The notes under the pieces: generated by a model | What the model was told of the DNA's origin: nothing | The model's input: the letters and a program-made list of their open reading frames with translations, nothing else | The model's database searches: none | Shown here: positions 30,043-42,018 of the stretch, one piece after another | Numbering within the stretch: position 1 is the stretch's first letter | Layout of the letters: each line of letters begins with the position of its first letter | Translations under genes and position numbers: made by a program | Source of the DNA: Guadua angustifolia | Lineage: Eukaryota; Streptophyta; Magnoliopsida; Poales; Poaceae | Direction of reading: 5' to 3' | NCBI GenBank assembly: GCA_036346375.1 | Contig: CM070517.1 | Coordinates: 10,705,161 to 10,769,160 of the forward strand | Length of the DNA stretch: 64,000 nt

Positions 30043-30857
30043 GGATGGCTGTGTGCGGCTTCCCGACCAAATCTTTGTGCCATATATGGGAAATGGCGCA
30101 GGCATCGATAAACTCATACAGAGTGTTTTCCCTATGCTACATGACAACCTATCGGATGCCAACTATATCACATCTCGAGCCATCCTGTTAACTCGAAATG
30201 AGTACATTGATAGGATCAATATGAAGAAGATTGACCTATTTCATGGGGAGGAGATGGTGTACCATAGCTTCGATTGTACGGAGGATGATCTCTATAGCTA
30301 CTGCCCTCCTGAATTCGTTAACACCCTAACCCCTAACGGTCTACCTCCGCATGTACTCAAACTCAAGATTAACTATCCTGTGATACTGTTGCGTAACATT
30401 GACCCTACAAATGGACTATACAACAGGATGAGACTTGTAGTCCAGGCATTCCAAAAGAATGCTATAGATGCCGAGATTGTGCTTGGCTAGCATGCCAAGA
30501 AGAGGGTGTTCCTACCTCAAACACCTCTATGTCCCTCTAATTACGAGATGTTCCCATTTAGATTCAAGAGGAAGCAATTCTCTGTCAGGCTCAGCTTTGC
30601 AATGACAATCAACAAGGCACAAGGATAGACATCCCGAATATTGGTGTCTACCTTCCTGAACTAGTTTTCTCTCATAGGCAATTGCATATTGTGCTATCTA
30701 GAGTCACCACCAAAAGCACCATGAAGATACTTACCATCATAGATAAGGAGAAGGAAAGGGCCGAGAGTCTAAGAAAACTCACGGGAACCTCACAAAAAAC
30801 ATTGTCTACAAAAAAGTATTCACATCATAGACAAGGTTTTGATGAAGATGATATCTA
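30043..30857 (+). pseudogene. Helitron helicase (Pif1-like), C-terminal exon
   Basis: The exon follows an acceptor-like TTTCTCTACAG. It opens with DGCVRLPDQIF and contains YITSRAILLTRNEYIDRIN, HGEEMVYHSFD, PPEFVNTLTPNGLPPHVLKL and VILLRNIDPTNGLYNRMRLV. This is the C-terminal third of the Pif1-family helicase encoded by plant Helitrons. After a TAG at 30488-30490 the same frame continues with FPFRFKRKQFSVRLSFAMTI and NKAQG, then a second TAG. The motif ends with IVLSRVTTKSTMKIL-type sequence in a shifted frame at about 30690-30730. Both TAGs stand where glutamine is expected. The Rep domain and the 5' part are absent. Confidence 0.87.
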
Positions 30858-31475
30858 AGTCGTGTTGCAATGTAACTATTTATTTTCAGATTTTTCGGGA
30901 CGTATAACAAGAATATCATTTCTAGATATGTTCAAATATGTTGATAAGCAAACATATACTACATAAAATATATTTTGTTTTAATTCATGTCGGAGGGGAC
31001 TATAAAAACTTTTGTAATCGAGAGAGATAGATGTTTGATCTTGTAGCATAATTTTCTTTTATTGCTTGACTTTTATGTTTCGTTACCAATTTTATTTTTC
31101 GTAGCAACGCATGGGCATTGAACTATTACTATTCTAATATAATAAATAAAATTGACTAAGGAATAAATTTATTGTTGATATTTGATGTGGCTTAATAATT
31201 CTGTACAATTAGTTAAGATATTAAATCAAAAAAATACTTGATGTATGAATATCCACAACATATAGTCTTGATCTTAACATAAACTTTAGGTTTTATATAT
31301 GTATAGTACAATCCAGAAGAGAAAGTTGTTTTTCAACCATACGTTTATTGCACCCGTTAAACTTAGTCATGAGTAGGTATTTTGTATCATCCTCTTTTTC
31401 TATCTGCATATGGAAACCATTCAGACGACTATCTTTAAAACCTAATAGAGTATGATTGGACTTAAGGTATACACA
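30858..31475. other. Helitron 3' flank, AT-rich
   Basis: About 620 bp of AT-rich, non-coding DNA after the helicase exon. It includes a candidate Helitron 3' terminus (31095-31130). Beyond that I see only AT-rich sequence starting with TCTAATATAATAAATAAAA at 31133, which resembles the TC-initiated 5' end of some plant Helitrons. Confidence 0.4.
31095..31130 (+). other. Candidate Helitron 3' terminus
   Basis: The bases CGTAGCAACGCATGGGCATTG followed by AACTATTACT resemble the common grass Helitron end CCCGTAGCAACGCACGGG...CTAGT. The stem is degenerate (CGT/ATG) and the terminal CTRR reads CTAT. It lies 250 bp downstream of the helicase remnant in the right orientation. Confidence 0.45.
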
Positions 31476-31505
31476 CTAGTCGAGTGCCTGTGCATTGCAA
31501 TGGAA
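31476..31505 (-). other. Candidate Helitron 3' terminus, opposite orientation
   Basis: On the - strand the sequence is CCATTGCAATGCACAGGCAC followed by TCGACTAGT. This matches the usual Helitron end with a weak stem-loop, CTAG and a host T after it (A at 31475 on the + strand). The corresponding Helitron body would extend rightwards from 31476. Its 5' end was not found. Confidence 0.45.
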
Positions 31506-33056
31506 ACATATATTTTTTAACCAAACACATCGAATTGGCTTACACCATGCCATCGACTGAGTCGAAGTATCCAACTGAACTCTACCCAACCCACATCATG
31601 TCTTCTCCATTGTACTTGGTCTACACACCTCCTCGACTGCATCGCCACACTCCACTATGCTCCGCTCCGTGACAACCCTTGTCAGGCCTATGCTGCTATT
31701 CATAGCCAGAATCATAAAAACAAATATCATGAACATTCCAATTGTATCCCATCATAGAAACATTGTAATATTTTCCATTAGTGGTAACATATATGATGTT
31801 AACATTTAAATCTAAAATAAAAAATTTGGTGGATTGCAATAGAATAATTACACTGCACTATTCAACATAAGGATTGACCTTAGAGGTAAGCACAAAATAG
31901 CATGAAACGAATAACCCCTCCACATCCTATTCCTTCGCTATTTTATGATACCACTAATGAAAAAGAAGCAAAGTAATAGTCTTGGATAAAAGAATAACCA
32001 GATGAATTGGAATGGGATAAGGTGGTTCCATGGTGACTTGATTTCAGGATTTTTGTAAAAAAGATTGATTTTAGGATTAGATTGGAGATTCATGGAAAAT
32101 AGGAGGCGGTTCACCATAAAGATGGGAATCGATCAAGGAAATCGGGGATCAATCAAGACCACACCTGGAAACATGGCATCTTCTCCAACACCTTCGGAGG
32201 GCACGTCTTAAGAATCCATGACTGGACCACCTCCAACTTCTCCATGCCTACCCCAACCGTCGGGGAAGCAGAGGATGATGAGGTTGACAACGAAGATGGA
32301 GGTGGTGATAGAGAAGTTGCTATGGGCTTCATGAAGCAAAACTACAAAATCAGTATGAACAATTAAGCATTAATAGGCTGACAAAACTATAATTAACTAT
32401 GGCAAATTCAGTTAATGAAGGCAACACATTGTTTAATAGAAAAATCGACAAGAAAAAAAATGAATTTGTGTACATTGTAGTTGGGTTCCTCTTAGAAACA
32501 CAAATCTTTAGTTTTTCAAAGTGTTGTGTTAAGCAGTTTACATCACTGAGCACCATGATAAAATCTCAAGTACTAAATCATGCTAATTACACCGTTGAAC
32601 ATTGTCACAAAAATTGCTGCAAAGGCTTCTCGATCACATCTTAAGCCATTTTTTGCAATTAAGCAAATTAACCGAGCTCATCCAATCACATCTTTGCTAA
32701 GGGTAATTAATCAAAGTTAGCTAGAAGAACACACCCCTTTTAAAAACTAACATAAAGAATTCACACATTATGGCTTATGGATGAAAGAGTTTACTAAGTT
32801 TAAAACTGTTCAAACCTTCCAGGTCCTAAGGTTAGCACAACTACAAAAAACAAATGGTTACTGATCCCACCATCACCAACAAAAGGTGCTAAGACTACCA
32901 CAAAAACAAATGGAAAGGATCATGTGGGGTCGGTTGTCAAGCTAAAACAAAACAAAATGAAAAAGAGCATATCAAATATCACTAAAACAAATAGAACTGT
33001 ATTAGAGTAAGACTACATGGCCAATCTATTATTCTTTATAAAGAACCCAAGGAACA
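31506..33056. other. AT-rich region with a short unidentified open stretch
   Basis: About 1.55 kb with no recognised gene. An open frame of 86 codons without a credible start runs on the + strand at 32103-32362 and ends in an acidic tract (GEAEDDEVDNEDGGG). On the - strand the same place has a serine-rich frame flanked by acceptor-like TTTTGTAG (about 32347) and donor-like CCAG-GTGTGG (about 32168). It may be a captured gene fragment or chance. The rest is simple AT-rich DNA. Confidence 0.35.
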
Positions 33057-35168
33057 TGTAACACCCCGGCACCTAGTATGCAAAAAATGTCAACACAAAA
33101 AGGATGTCTATCAATTAGATATCAATAAAATGAATAAATTCCAACAATAACACTAACATTTCAAACAAGAATTTCGGCAGCATGTATCCTCTTTAACTAA
33201 GTTCTAAGCATCAACAACAAAATAATAGCACAAAGGAATTATGGAAGATCACAACAACGACATAAACCAAGTATATAAAACCTTCTCATGACAAGAAATT
33301 AAATCTTAACCACACATAAACGTGTATGAGATAAACATTTTAACCAATAATAACCAACGAGGCATAATCAACAGCATAGTTTATTTAAAAGAACTATTAC
33401 AAAGAAGATTCCCAGTTATGCAAATGTCTAGTTGTGTGATACTATGTGAAGTGGAGATGCTAATGCCCTTTCCCAAATGTCGATCTCAAGTTACCTAAAA
33501 AAACATTAAACAAACAAGCGTGAGTTCAAAACTTAGCAAAGTGCATTACGCTAAGGCAACGAAACATAAACATGTAATTAGGAATCATAGGTCACATCTT
33601 GAAACCATACATAGAAATAAACTACTTACAATTTTTCCATCACATCTCTTTATTCATGCAATGCATCATGCATGCTCATAAATGTACATCACATAGCGAA
33701 TACCGGTATTGCTGAGTGCACACCCATCGGTGTGCACCCTCTTATTCCCTTCCATCCCGTGGAGGAGCCTACTCTTAATGACTCGCTCCCATCCATCACT
33801 GTGGATGGGACTACGAGGTAGGATTTTTGTGCTTACTACGTGTGAGCACAGAGACCCACATCTACATGGGTCGTCTCTTCCATTATGAATGCACATATGC
33901 AAATGACATGAACAAATCTCATATTGCATTATTTTTCAACTTTCTCATAGCCATATTCAAATACATAACAATTATCATATCCTTACATCCATAAACTTAC
34001 CATTCACAATATCCTAATCATAATCATGAGTAAAAAACATGGTAACAAGATATATAAATTCTATAAGGGGGTTAGGTCGCAAAACAATAAGCAACCAATG
34101 CACTACCAAGCAACAACCATCATAATGCACCTGCCTTTAACCTCACGAAGCGGTGTGGCGGAAGGTTGACGCCACTCCTGGATTTACACCACCTGAAACC
34201 AGATGCATACCACTCAAAACCATACCATCAAAGCAAGCACAAAGCATAAAACGACATCGATCCTACGTCTAACTCCAAAACCCTGAAAACCAGAACTCTG
34301 CCAAACGGGACAGCAGACTTCAAATGACCATAACGTGAGTTCTACAACTCCAAATCCAGTAAACGAGGACATTTTCGTGATCTACAGAAAATTTCCCATC
34401 TTGTTCTAAGTATTGAAAAATTTTGATTCAGCATATAACTAGCCCTAAATTGTAAATTACCGCAGGTCCTGTCAGTCACGATAGAGTCTGGACAGCCTTC
34501 GGTAAAACTGCCATAACATTCAATTGGCTGAATGAAACTTTGTGATTTCAGTCTCTAATGAAAGATAAAATGATTATATACAATTTTCACAATAGCGTCC
34601 CACAGGAAATGACTATAAAATTTTCTAAAATGCGTTCCAAAACAGCGATCTGATCTGCCTACAAATCCAGAAATAGTCTCGAAACTTAATACACCTCTAA
34701 TCCCATCTTCCCAATGTGCAAACCAAGAACAAAACAATCTAAACACTCCCAAAATCAACCTCTGCCAGAAACAAAACCCTAAAGAGAGGTTCATTTCTCT
34801 TACCCAACCACGGGATCAAAGACGACATGAAGAACCCACCTGATCTGCAGCACTTCTAGCGATTCAATCCACCGGGGCCGGCAATGGAGATCAAAATTGG
34901 AGAACAAAGGGAGAGGAGGGGGTGGCTGCTGTGTGCGCTCAAGAGAACAAGGGAGGGGCGGCCAGGAGGTAGGGGAGGTGCTAGGGGAAGTGGGGGAGGC
35001 GCCCTAGGGTTGGGGGAGGGGAGTTTCCCCCTTCAGGCCCAAAAAGACTAGCCCACAGGCCAAAAGTTGGCACACAAATGAAAACCCCACTAAAAAAATA
35101 CAGATTTCCTTCTCCAATGTTCTCCTGAAATTATACACTCTCCCCTAAAGTTCATCTAGGATATTACA
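33057..35168 (-). mobile_element. Solo LTR, 2.1 kb (TSD GAACA)
   Basis: The 2112-bp segment runs from TGTAACACCCCGGCACC to CATCTAGGATATTACA, with perfect 5-bp duplications GAACA at 33052-33056 and 35169-35173. Read on the - strand it starts TGTAATATCCTAG and ends GGTGCCGGGGTGTTACA, the termini style of Gypsy LTRs. The purine-rich tract at 34900-35020 becomes a pyrimidine-rich leader-like segment on the - strand. There is no internal coding region. The family was not identified, though the termini resemble those of Tekay LTRs. Confidence 0.8.
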
Positions 35169-36823
35169 GAACAAACTCGAAATTACTAAATGAGCTAATG
35201 ACATACCATTTAGGACTGCAACTGATGCTATTTGATCAAAACCAGCACATAAGTAGAAGCAATAGGGCACCACTGAAATCAAATGAGAAACAAATAGGCA
35301 AATAACAACCTTAAAAAATATGATATTCTAGCTAAACATCCCATCAAAAATCGTGTGACACCGTCCCATTATCTCCAATAAAAAAATCATGGTGACACCC
35401 TCCCATTATCTAGTACCTTTGCCCCCATTTCTTGAAAAAGGCAGTGTAAAGTAATGGAGGAACCACCTCCTAAATGTTTTGCTATTATACACAAACCACA
35501 TAGAAGGAATTATAAAAAAAGATCAAATCAGGGGGGCTAAACATTGTATTGAAGAAAGACCCGACCTTAATTCTTAAATCCACAGAAAAATTATCCATAA
35601 TAGTATATATAAATATATCAAATGGTGAAGATATAGATGCACGATGACGTGTATTAGAATCCTACGACATCAATTTGTAATTAGTCACTATCACTAGCCA
35701 CAGTCCAAACAATGAAATCGAATGGCAACATTAGTAACCCAGTTACATTGTACTGAATAAAAACTTTTACCACACCATTGATGGAAAAGCCCTTTGTCCA
35801 CTTGATGAGTGTTCCTGATGATATTGATGCTAGGTTTGCTGTCTGCCCTGTAGATGGTGGAAATCGCCACCTTTAGTATCCACAAATTTTGCCAGTGCAG
35901 TAGCAATGAAATCAAATAGTTCATGTATGAATAATTCTAGATACATAAGGCAATCATGAATGAAAATATGAAACTCCAAGGAACAAAAAAATCGAACAGC
36001 AAGTACTCCCCATGGATGTCCCAACCATCAGATGTTGTGGGATGGAGACTTCATCGTACTATTGCTTGACAACACATTTCTCCCTTCCTCCAAGTTGGAT
36101 CGCAGACCACAAAAGCTGGTCCCTCCATGGTCTAGTGCATAAAACAACCCATGTTTATCTTTGCAGAAGCAGAGCCCAGATGATTAAGAATGAAGTGAAG
36201 CACAAGCCTTAAATCTACTTATTGCAAACAGTCTGTACAAATAGAGAAGAAAAAATAAGAAAATAGTTGTAAGGTGATGACAAGCTTGAGATATGATAAG
36301 ATTGGTCCAATTGCAGACCATGCGAAAAAATTTAACAGCATAACCTCAACCAAAACACTAAAGGCATCCAATACAGAGATCATGTAAAGCAGTCAACTTA
36401 GTTTACTAACAGAGAAGAAACATATTTTTTGTAGTCTTGTTGCAGTTGCACCAACTCATGGGCATGTTTGGAAGTATTCTAGCCCAGTTTATCTTCATTG
36501 TTAACAATCAACACCTCAAATTTGCCTAAATTGGACTAGTTGACACAAGTGAATGGCAGGACTCACTGCAAGTTGGCTGGCAAGAACTCACTAGTTCTAG
36601 ATTTTGAAACTCTGAATAGGATACAGTTACTGGAGATACCTATATACATAAGAACACACTGGATGTTGGCTTAATGGAAAGGTATGTGTTCTTAGAGAGA
36701 ATGCTAATGTGCATAGGATATAATGTTACTCCAATACTTTATCAATCCCTACTTAGTAACTTAGCCGAGTAGATAACATAACATTCACAAGTCCTCCTGT
36801 ATATAATTCAAATGAACTCCTGC
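35169..36823. other. Unassigned AT-rich sequence
   Basis: About 1.65 kb between two solo LTRs, the least repeat-like stretch of the window. Open frames on the - strand at 35830-36024 (64 codons) and 35694-35924 and on the + strand at 36012-36212 are short. None shows a family motif that I can recognise. No LTR, TIR or Helitron terminus was found. It could be low-copy DNA, a captured gene fragment inside a Helitron, or decayed repeat. Confidence 0.35.
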
Positions 36824-37700
36824 TGTCGGCGTATTCCGCCTGATAGGACCCCGTCAACGAACATGGTTGACTACTCCCAGGATGGAAGGTATGGATCGGT
36901 AGAGGGCGTCTTCGTGGCTGGAAACCCTAATGGCTCTCTACAACAGATCCCGAGGATCAGCGGATCAGTAGACATGGTGATGTACCCAGGTTCGGGCCCG
37001 CAGCGCGGGAAATAGCCCTACGTCCTGCTAAATCTTTGTTGAGGAAGTGTGGAGGCGATTACAATGGTTCTCCTGGTCTTGTGTCTCTCTCAAACCTTCG
37101 ACCTCTAAGTCTCTTATGTGCTCCTCCTCCTCCATGCACCGAGGCGCCCTTATATTGATGGGCCGGCCCGGGCAGGTGAGAAGATGATGCTATACTAATC
37201 TACGACTCATTAATTACACCTATCATTCGAGCCTTATCTCACTGACCCATGACTCATTTATTACGCCCGTCGCTGTAGCCTTGTCCTTCAAGCCCCATTT
37301 AATGCCGCTGCGTGCCTTCGCCCGGTCCGCCCGGGATATGACACTCCTACGACGGGTTTGGAGAGAGGTGTCAGAGGGATGGGCCGTCATCGTGTCGATA
37401 GCAGAATCCTTCACAATTAATGGCTCTGACTCAGCATGTCAGGGGAAGGAGACTTCGAGGCGAAGCCTTCTCCTTATTCCTTTGGTCGCCTCCGTGGCCT
37501 GACAAGGGGGGCCCAAACGCCTGCCCACTTGCTAGGCCGCCTCTTAAGCCGACATCCGACGGGCAGGACTTGATCGCCCACCTGCCCGCTAGGGGCCACA
37601 CGCTTCGCCCGTGAGTGGCGTGATCGCCCACCTGCCGCCGAGGCTATGCGAACTCCTCGCCCGGTGCAAGGCATGATCACCCACCTACCCGCCAGGGCAC
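36824..37700 (-). mobile_element. Solo LTR of Tat element 2 family, left piece (TSD CCTGC)
   Basis: It begins TGTCGGCGTATTCCGCC at 36824, preceded by CCTGC (36819-36823). It follows the 5' LTR of Tat element 2 block by block: GGTTCGGGCCC, AGCCCTACGTCCTGCTAAATC, GGGATGGGCC, TCGATAGCAGAA and CTTCACAATTAATGGCTCTGAC. The outer tandem repeats begin near 37500. It is interrupted at 37701 by the Tekay element and resumes at 57428. Read together, the two pieces make a solo LTR of about 1.29 kb with one TSD copy of the insert removed. Confidence 0.88.
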
Positions 37701-40700
37701 TGTAACGTCCCAAAATTTGGCCCGATTTTAATTTTTAAAGTTATTTGGATTTTTGTGAATTAATTAAAGTTTATTTGCATTTAATTGATTTTATCTGAAT
37801 TTTTGGATTTAATTGAATTTTTGTGGATTTTTGGGAATTTATTGGATTTAAATAAAATTAAATTGAATTATTCTTCTCTTGATTAATTAATAACAGAAAA
37901 AGTATTTATCAAAAATGAATGAAAATATTTTATTTAAGCTCTAAATACCTTGAAATATTTTCTGGAATTTTTCTAGAATTTTTCGGGTATTTTTAGTGCC
38001 CTAAATAATTACTTTGAATTTATGCATTTATTTTTATTGGAAAAATCGGAAAATCCCGTAGCTACAGTGTCGGGCCGAGCCCAACACTTGTCTGTTGTCG
38101 CCTAAAACCCTAATCGCCGTCGAATCTGGACCGTCGGATCGTGATCGAGCAGTGGCGTGGCCGCTCGCCTCGGGACTATCTTGTATTGATGGACCGCCGT
38201 CCGCCGTTGGGTGCCGAAGATCATGTCAGGGATTTTGCGTGCGCCTCGAGGCATTTCCGGGCGAGTGAAGTACACCTCCGTGCTCAGCACTCCCTTCCGC
38301 TCATTTCGCCCTCTCTCTCGTGCTCAGCCATCCACCGTAGCCCTCGCGGGAGCTCGCCGTAGTAGCCACTCTCCTCCGCCTCGGTTTTCGTCGCGTCTCG
38401 CCGTCGTTCGCCACCCTCCGCCGTCGCCGAGACCCTCACTGAGTTCACCGAGCCAAGGCACATCCGTGTGGTTACTTCTTCACGCCGGAGAGGCCCGGAA
38501 TTGCCGCGCCTCCTTCTTCTTCCCCAAGCCCGGCGACCAGCGCCGCCGCTTCTTCTTCGACTCCTCGCGAGCAACCACAGTCGCCAGATCGTCATCCAAC
38601 GCTCGAGGTGAGGCCACGTAGGCTCATTAACAGTATACTGCTCGGTTAAGTCCCCGCCGTCGGATTCGGATCCAACGGTCAGGAAATCGTGTATGCGTGG
38701 CTTGATGCTTCCTCGCCACGTGTCAGCTTCTGGTTGGTCCAAAGCACTGTTCACCGGGCCCACTCGTTAGTGGGTGGACCGCCGGTCGTGCTGACGTCAG
38801 CATGATGTCATCCGGCCTGCATGTCAGTGTCCGTACTGACGTGGAAGTCCCTGGTGCCGACACGTGTCGTCGAGGGAAAATAATCCGGATTTTCAGTAGG
38901 AAAATAAATAGAGAAATCGGTTATATATTTATTTAAATTTCAGCAAACTTGAAAATGCTATAACTTTCGTATTTTAACTCGGATTTGAGTGATTCCAGTG
39001 CCCAAAAATTTGTAAAAATATAAGCTATTTAATGGTGATTTTTATTTTATTTTTGGTGTTAATGTTACTGTCTGTATTGCATATTTATTGTGTGCTTGCT
39101 TGTACCGATTAGACTCAAGTCACGGAATTATTGAGGAGAATTCGAAGACCCATCGCAGGCCTCGGACCAGAACCAATCGCTGTTTGAAGGCAAGTCATGC
39201 TTTGACCATGTTGCCCCTAGATTTTCAAATATATTTTGATTCAATTATTGCATGCTATGTTAATTAAAATGATATTGCTCATGTGGGAAATGTAGTTAAA
39301 TACCTATCTTGCTTATGCCACCTTGTTAACACTATTGTATGCCCTGAACACCTTGTCACCCTAGAATGCTACATTATGTTGGATGCTACATAATTGCCAA
39401 CACGGGAGGCTAGACCGTGATTAGCTGCTTATCCTGCTTGTATGCGATGAATGAATTTCAAATAGCAAATGAATATTGACTAAACAATTATGGAGCGATT
39501 TTGAAATGATGCGATAATGTCATGAAATGGAATTGAGGGTAGTGACCTGTGTGGTTCTACTCGTTCAATGAAGTGGGCATTGGCATGTGTTGCAATAATG
39601 CAAAAGCTGGGAGAAATGATTTGGACCGGGGCAAGTGGCGGGATGGCCGTGCTGTGGGCTGTGTGCAGCAGGTTGTATGAAAGATTGTGAAGGCTGTGTG
39701 CGAGAAGTATAAAATGGATGTCTTGCCGGGACAATTAAGGACTTAACCTTGCGAGCCTTTGAACTGAGTTCCGTGTACAACCACTTGTTCGGTATGGGAC
39801 GGACCTAGTTAAGTAGGTTTCTAACCTCTTTCCTTTGAAACCTCGGGGTGACGGTGCACACCAAAGGTAATCAGAGGGAAGCGTGCACGTGCTACGGCTT
39901 GGTACCCATTCAGCAGTACTTGCTCTGTCTAAACTTGACTCTGAGTGAGGGAAGTGTTAGAAGGAAATATCGGAGGGTTCAATGGTTAAATGTTAGTCTC
40001 TGAAAGACTTTGTTGCAATCAATCGCATGTGTGGTGGCGATTGTATCATGTGGGTAAAGTGTACTGACCTCTGCAGTGGGTGTGTGAATCTATTGAATAG
40101 CCGTGTCACTGATCTTGGACATTGCTCGGTGATTACAGTCAAGGGTTAGATTTTCAAAATGAAATGTGGAATGGGTGGCTGTGTGCCAAAAGAATCAAAT
40201 TAGGGCTGTGTGCCAAACCCTTGGAAAAGAATTGAGAAATTAATTATTATTAATATTGGATTTACTGCTTTTAATCTAATAGGATTACCTGTTTAAAGAA
40301 ATGCTGCTTTGAGCAAAATAACCGATTAAGCCTTTCCCTTGGAATAAGCCATGCATGTAGTAATAGAACTGCATTGTGCATGACTTGTTGAGTATGTTGT
40401 ATACTCACCCTTGCATCGACAAAAACCTCAGAAGAAGAAGCTGTGCCAGCTTGGGAGGAGGAGTTCATCGAAGGCCAAGAGGACTAAGCGGTTGAGCCGC
40501 ACTCAGTTACTTGTGGCTATGAAGGGTTCATCGTTTTACTTTTGCTTCCGCTGATAAACTTGTGCTACTCTATTATTTATCGCCCTGCGCGGCGAATTGA
40601 TGTAAGGCGACCATAAGGTCACGAAACTCGTTATTATTTATGCTTGAATTACTTTATTATTAATTCCGCTGTGTATGATTGTGGTACTTCAACCTGTTCG

Positions 40701-40778
40701 TCCTGTGTGTACTAGCGTGATCCTGGACTAGTACAGAATACACAGAGTGTCCAAATCCGTGAAATTCGGGGCACGACA
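37701..40778 (+). repeat. 5' LTR of Tekay element
   Basis: The 3078-bp LTR runs TGTAACGTCC...GGGCACGACA. Its two halves match 46542-47109 and 54912-57422 closely. A possible TATA box (TATAAAA) lies at 39708-39714. ORFs in it (for example 38211-38621 and 38284-38763) lie in a GC-rich block that recurs at 54920-55400 and are non-coding repeat sequence. Confidence 0.92.
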
Positions 40779-40782
40779 GGGA

Positions 40783-40795
40783 TGGTATCAGAGCC
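40783..40795 (+). other. Primer-binding site of Tekay element
   Basis: TGGTATCAGAGCC starts four bases after the LTR end. It is complementary to the 3' end of initiator methionine tRNA, the usual primer for Tekay and many other plant LTR retrotransposons. It confirms the LTR boundary at 40778. Confidence 0.9.
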
Positions 40796-40997
40796 ATACT
40801 GACTGTAGGACTTAACCCTAGATTAGACTGGCCGTTTTAAAAAGGATAAAAGCTAATTTCTAAAAGACTAAAAATTTGACAAGAATAATCAATGAAGTCT
40901 CGACTTATCTTTTCTTCCTTACTTCATACCTCTGTTGTATTTTTCTGTTACTTCTGTATTCTTTTAAAATTGTTGTTCTGACGCGTTGCTTTGGCAG

Positions 40998-41697
40998 ATG
41001 CGGATGGTCCACTCTTTTGGAGAGCGTCACGGAGGCTACGCTGCGGAGCTCTAGAGGATGCTCCAAGTGTTGGGAGGCTTCGACCATCCTCTCTACCGAT
41101 CCCGCACCTGGATTGTCAACGGGATTGCTCGCGGATGGGAGACGACTCTTACCTTGTACGCTCGGGAGCACACGCGTGCTAGTCGTCCGCTTCGCCTCGT
41201 GGTGAAGCGAGCTAGCTCTGGCGGGCATCTGAGAATGTGCTGGGTTGCGCTGCGTCGGATCGGCGAGGACCACGGCCACGGTGTGGGATACCGCTTTCGT
41301 GTGCACCCGACGCGGAGAGACCCTACGAGCTCGCTTGAGTTGGAGGGCAGCCGCTGCCGTCGTGCACCTGGGCAGGTTCGCCGCTGCCCAGGAGGAGGTT
41401 ATGGACGCCACGACTTCGGAGCTTCAGGCAGTGTACCGCGTTCTGGAGGAGACCGAGGTTGCTCTGAGGGAGACCAGAGAGCACGCCGTTCAGAGGATCG
41501 CCGAGCTGGAGGAGGCTCTCTACGGTCAGGGGGAGCCGGACGCCGTCATGGAGCTCGACGACGACGAGGAGGAGGAGCCAGCAGAGCAGGAGCCAGCGCC
41601 AGCGCCAGAGGGCCAGCAGCCGGTGGTGCCCCCAGCTGCACCAGTGGGAGGGCATGGGGACGGTTGCCCGATGCAGCTCACCCGCCGGTTTACGTGA
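40998..41697 (+). pseudogene. Leader ORF upstream of gag in Tekay element
   Basis: An extra protein is encoded between PBS and gag. The ATG at 40998 directly follows a splice-acceptor-like tract (GTTGCTTTGGCAG). The frame has TAG at 41052-41054 (glutamine expected after EL), then reads RMLQVLGGFDHPLYRSRTW onward. Near 41280 the reading passes to another frame that ends at 41697. That C-terminal part has an alpha-helical stretch (EEVMDATTSELQAVYRVLEE, then AVQRIAELEEAL), then a run of D/E and an A/P/E-rich tail. I do not recognise a named domain. Possible roles (particle assembly, regulation) are guesses. It could be a captured host sequence. Confidence 0.6.
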
Positions 41698-42018
41698 TCG
41701 GCGAGCCAGAGCCGGGGTGGCTTGAGGAGTGATGCTTTTTCAGAGTGGCAGTGATCGGCTTTTGCGTTGAGACTCAGTTGTGTTGAGTCGCGTCTTTTAT
41801 TTCGAACATTAGTTTGCGATGTTGTAATGAACAATTTGATATGATGTTTGTGACTGATTTTGTGGTTGCATAGTCCCTAGACTATGTAAGCAACCATGCC
41901 TATTACTATTATGCTTGAATGTTTAACGGTTCTTAAGTTACACCTGTTTCCCCGTATAAGTTTCTATACTTGTCTATTCTTTTCCCCCTCATCTCTAAAC
42001 CGTCGAAGGAATCAGCAG

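Noticed and set aside
37000..37500. Start of a separate gene near 37281 (73-codon ORF matching one at 22600)
   Set aside because: The two ORFs match because both lie in LTRs of the same Tat family.
38211..38763. Overlapping ORFs of 136 and 159 codons that recur at 54920-55400
   Set aside because: Both copies lie at the same place in the two Tekay LTRs. Two copies of an LTR do not make a conserved gene, and no protein signature is present.
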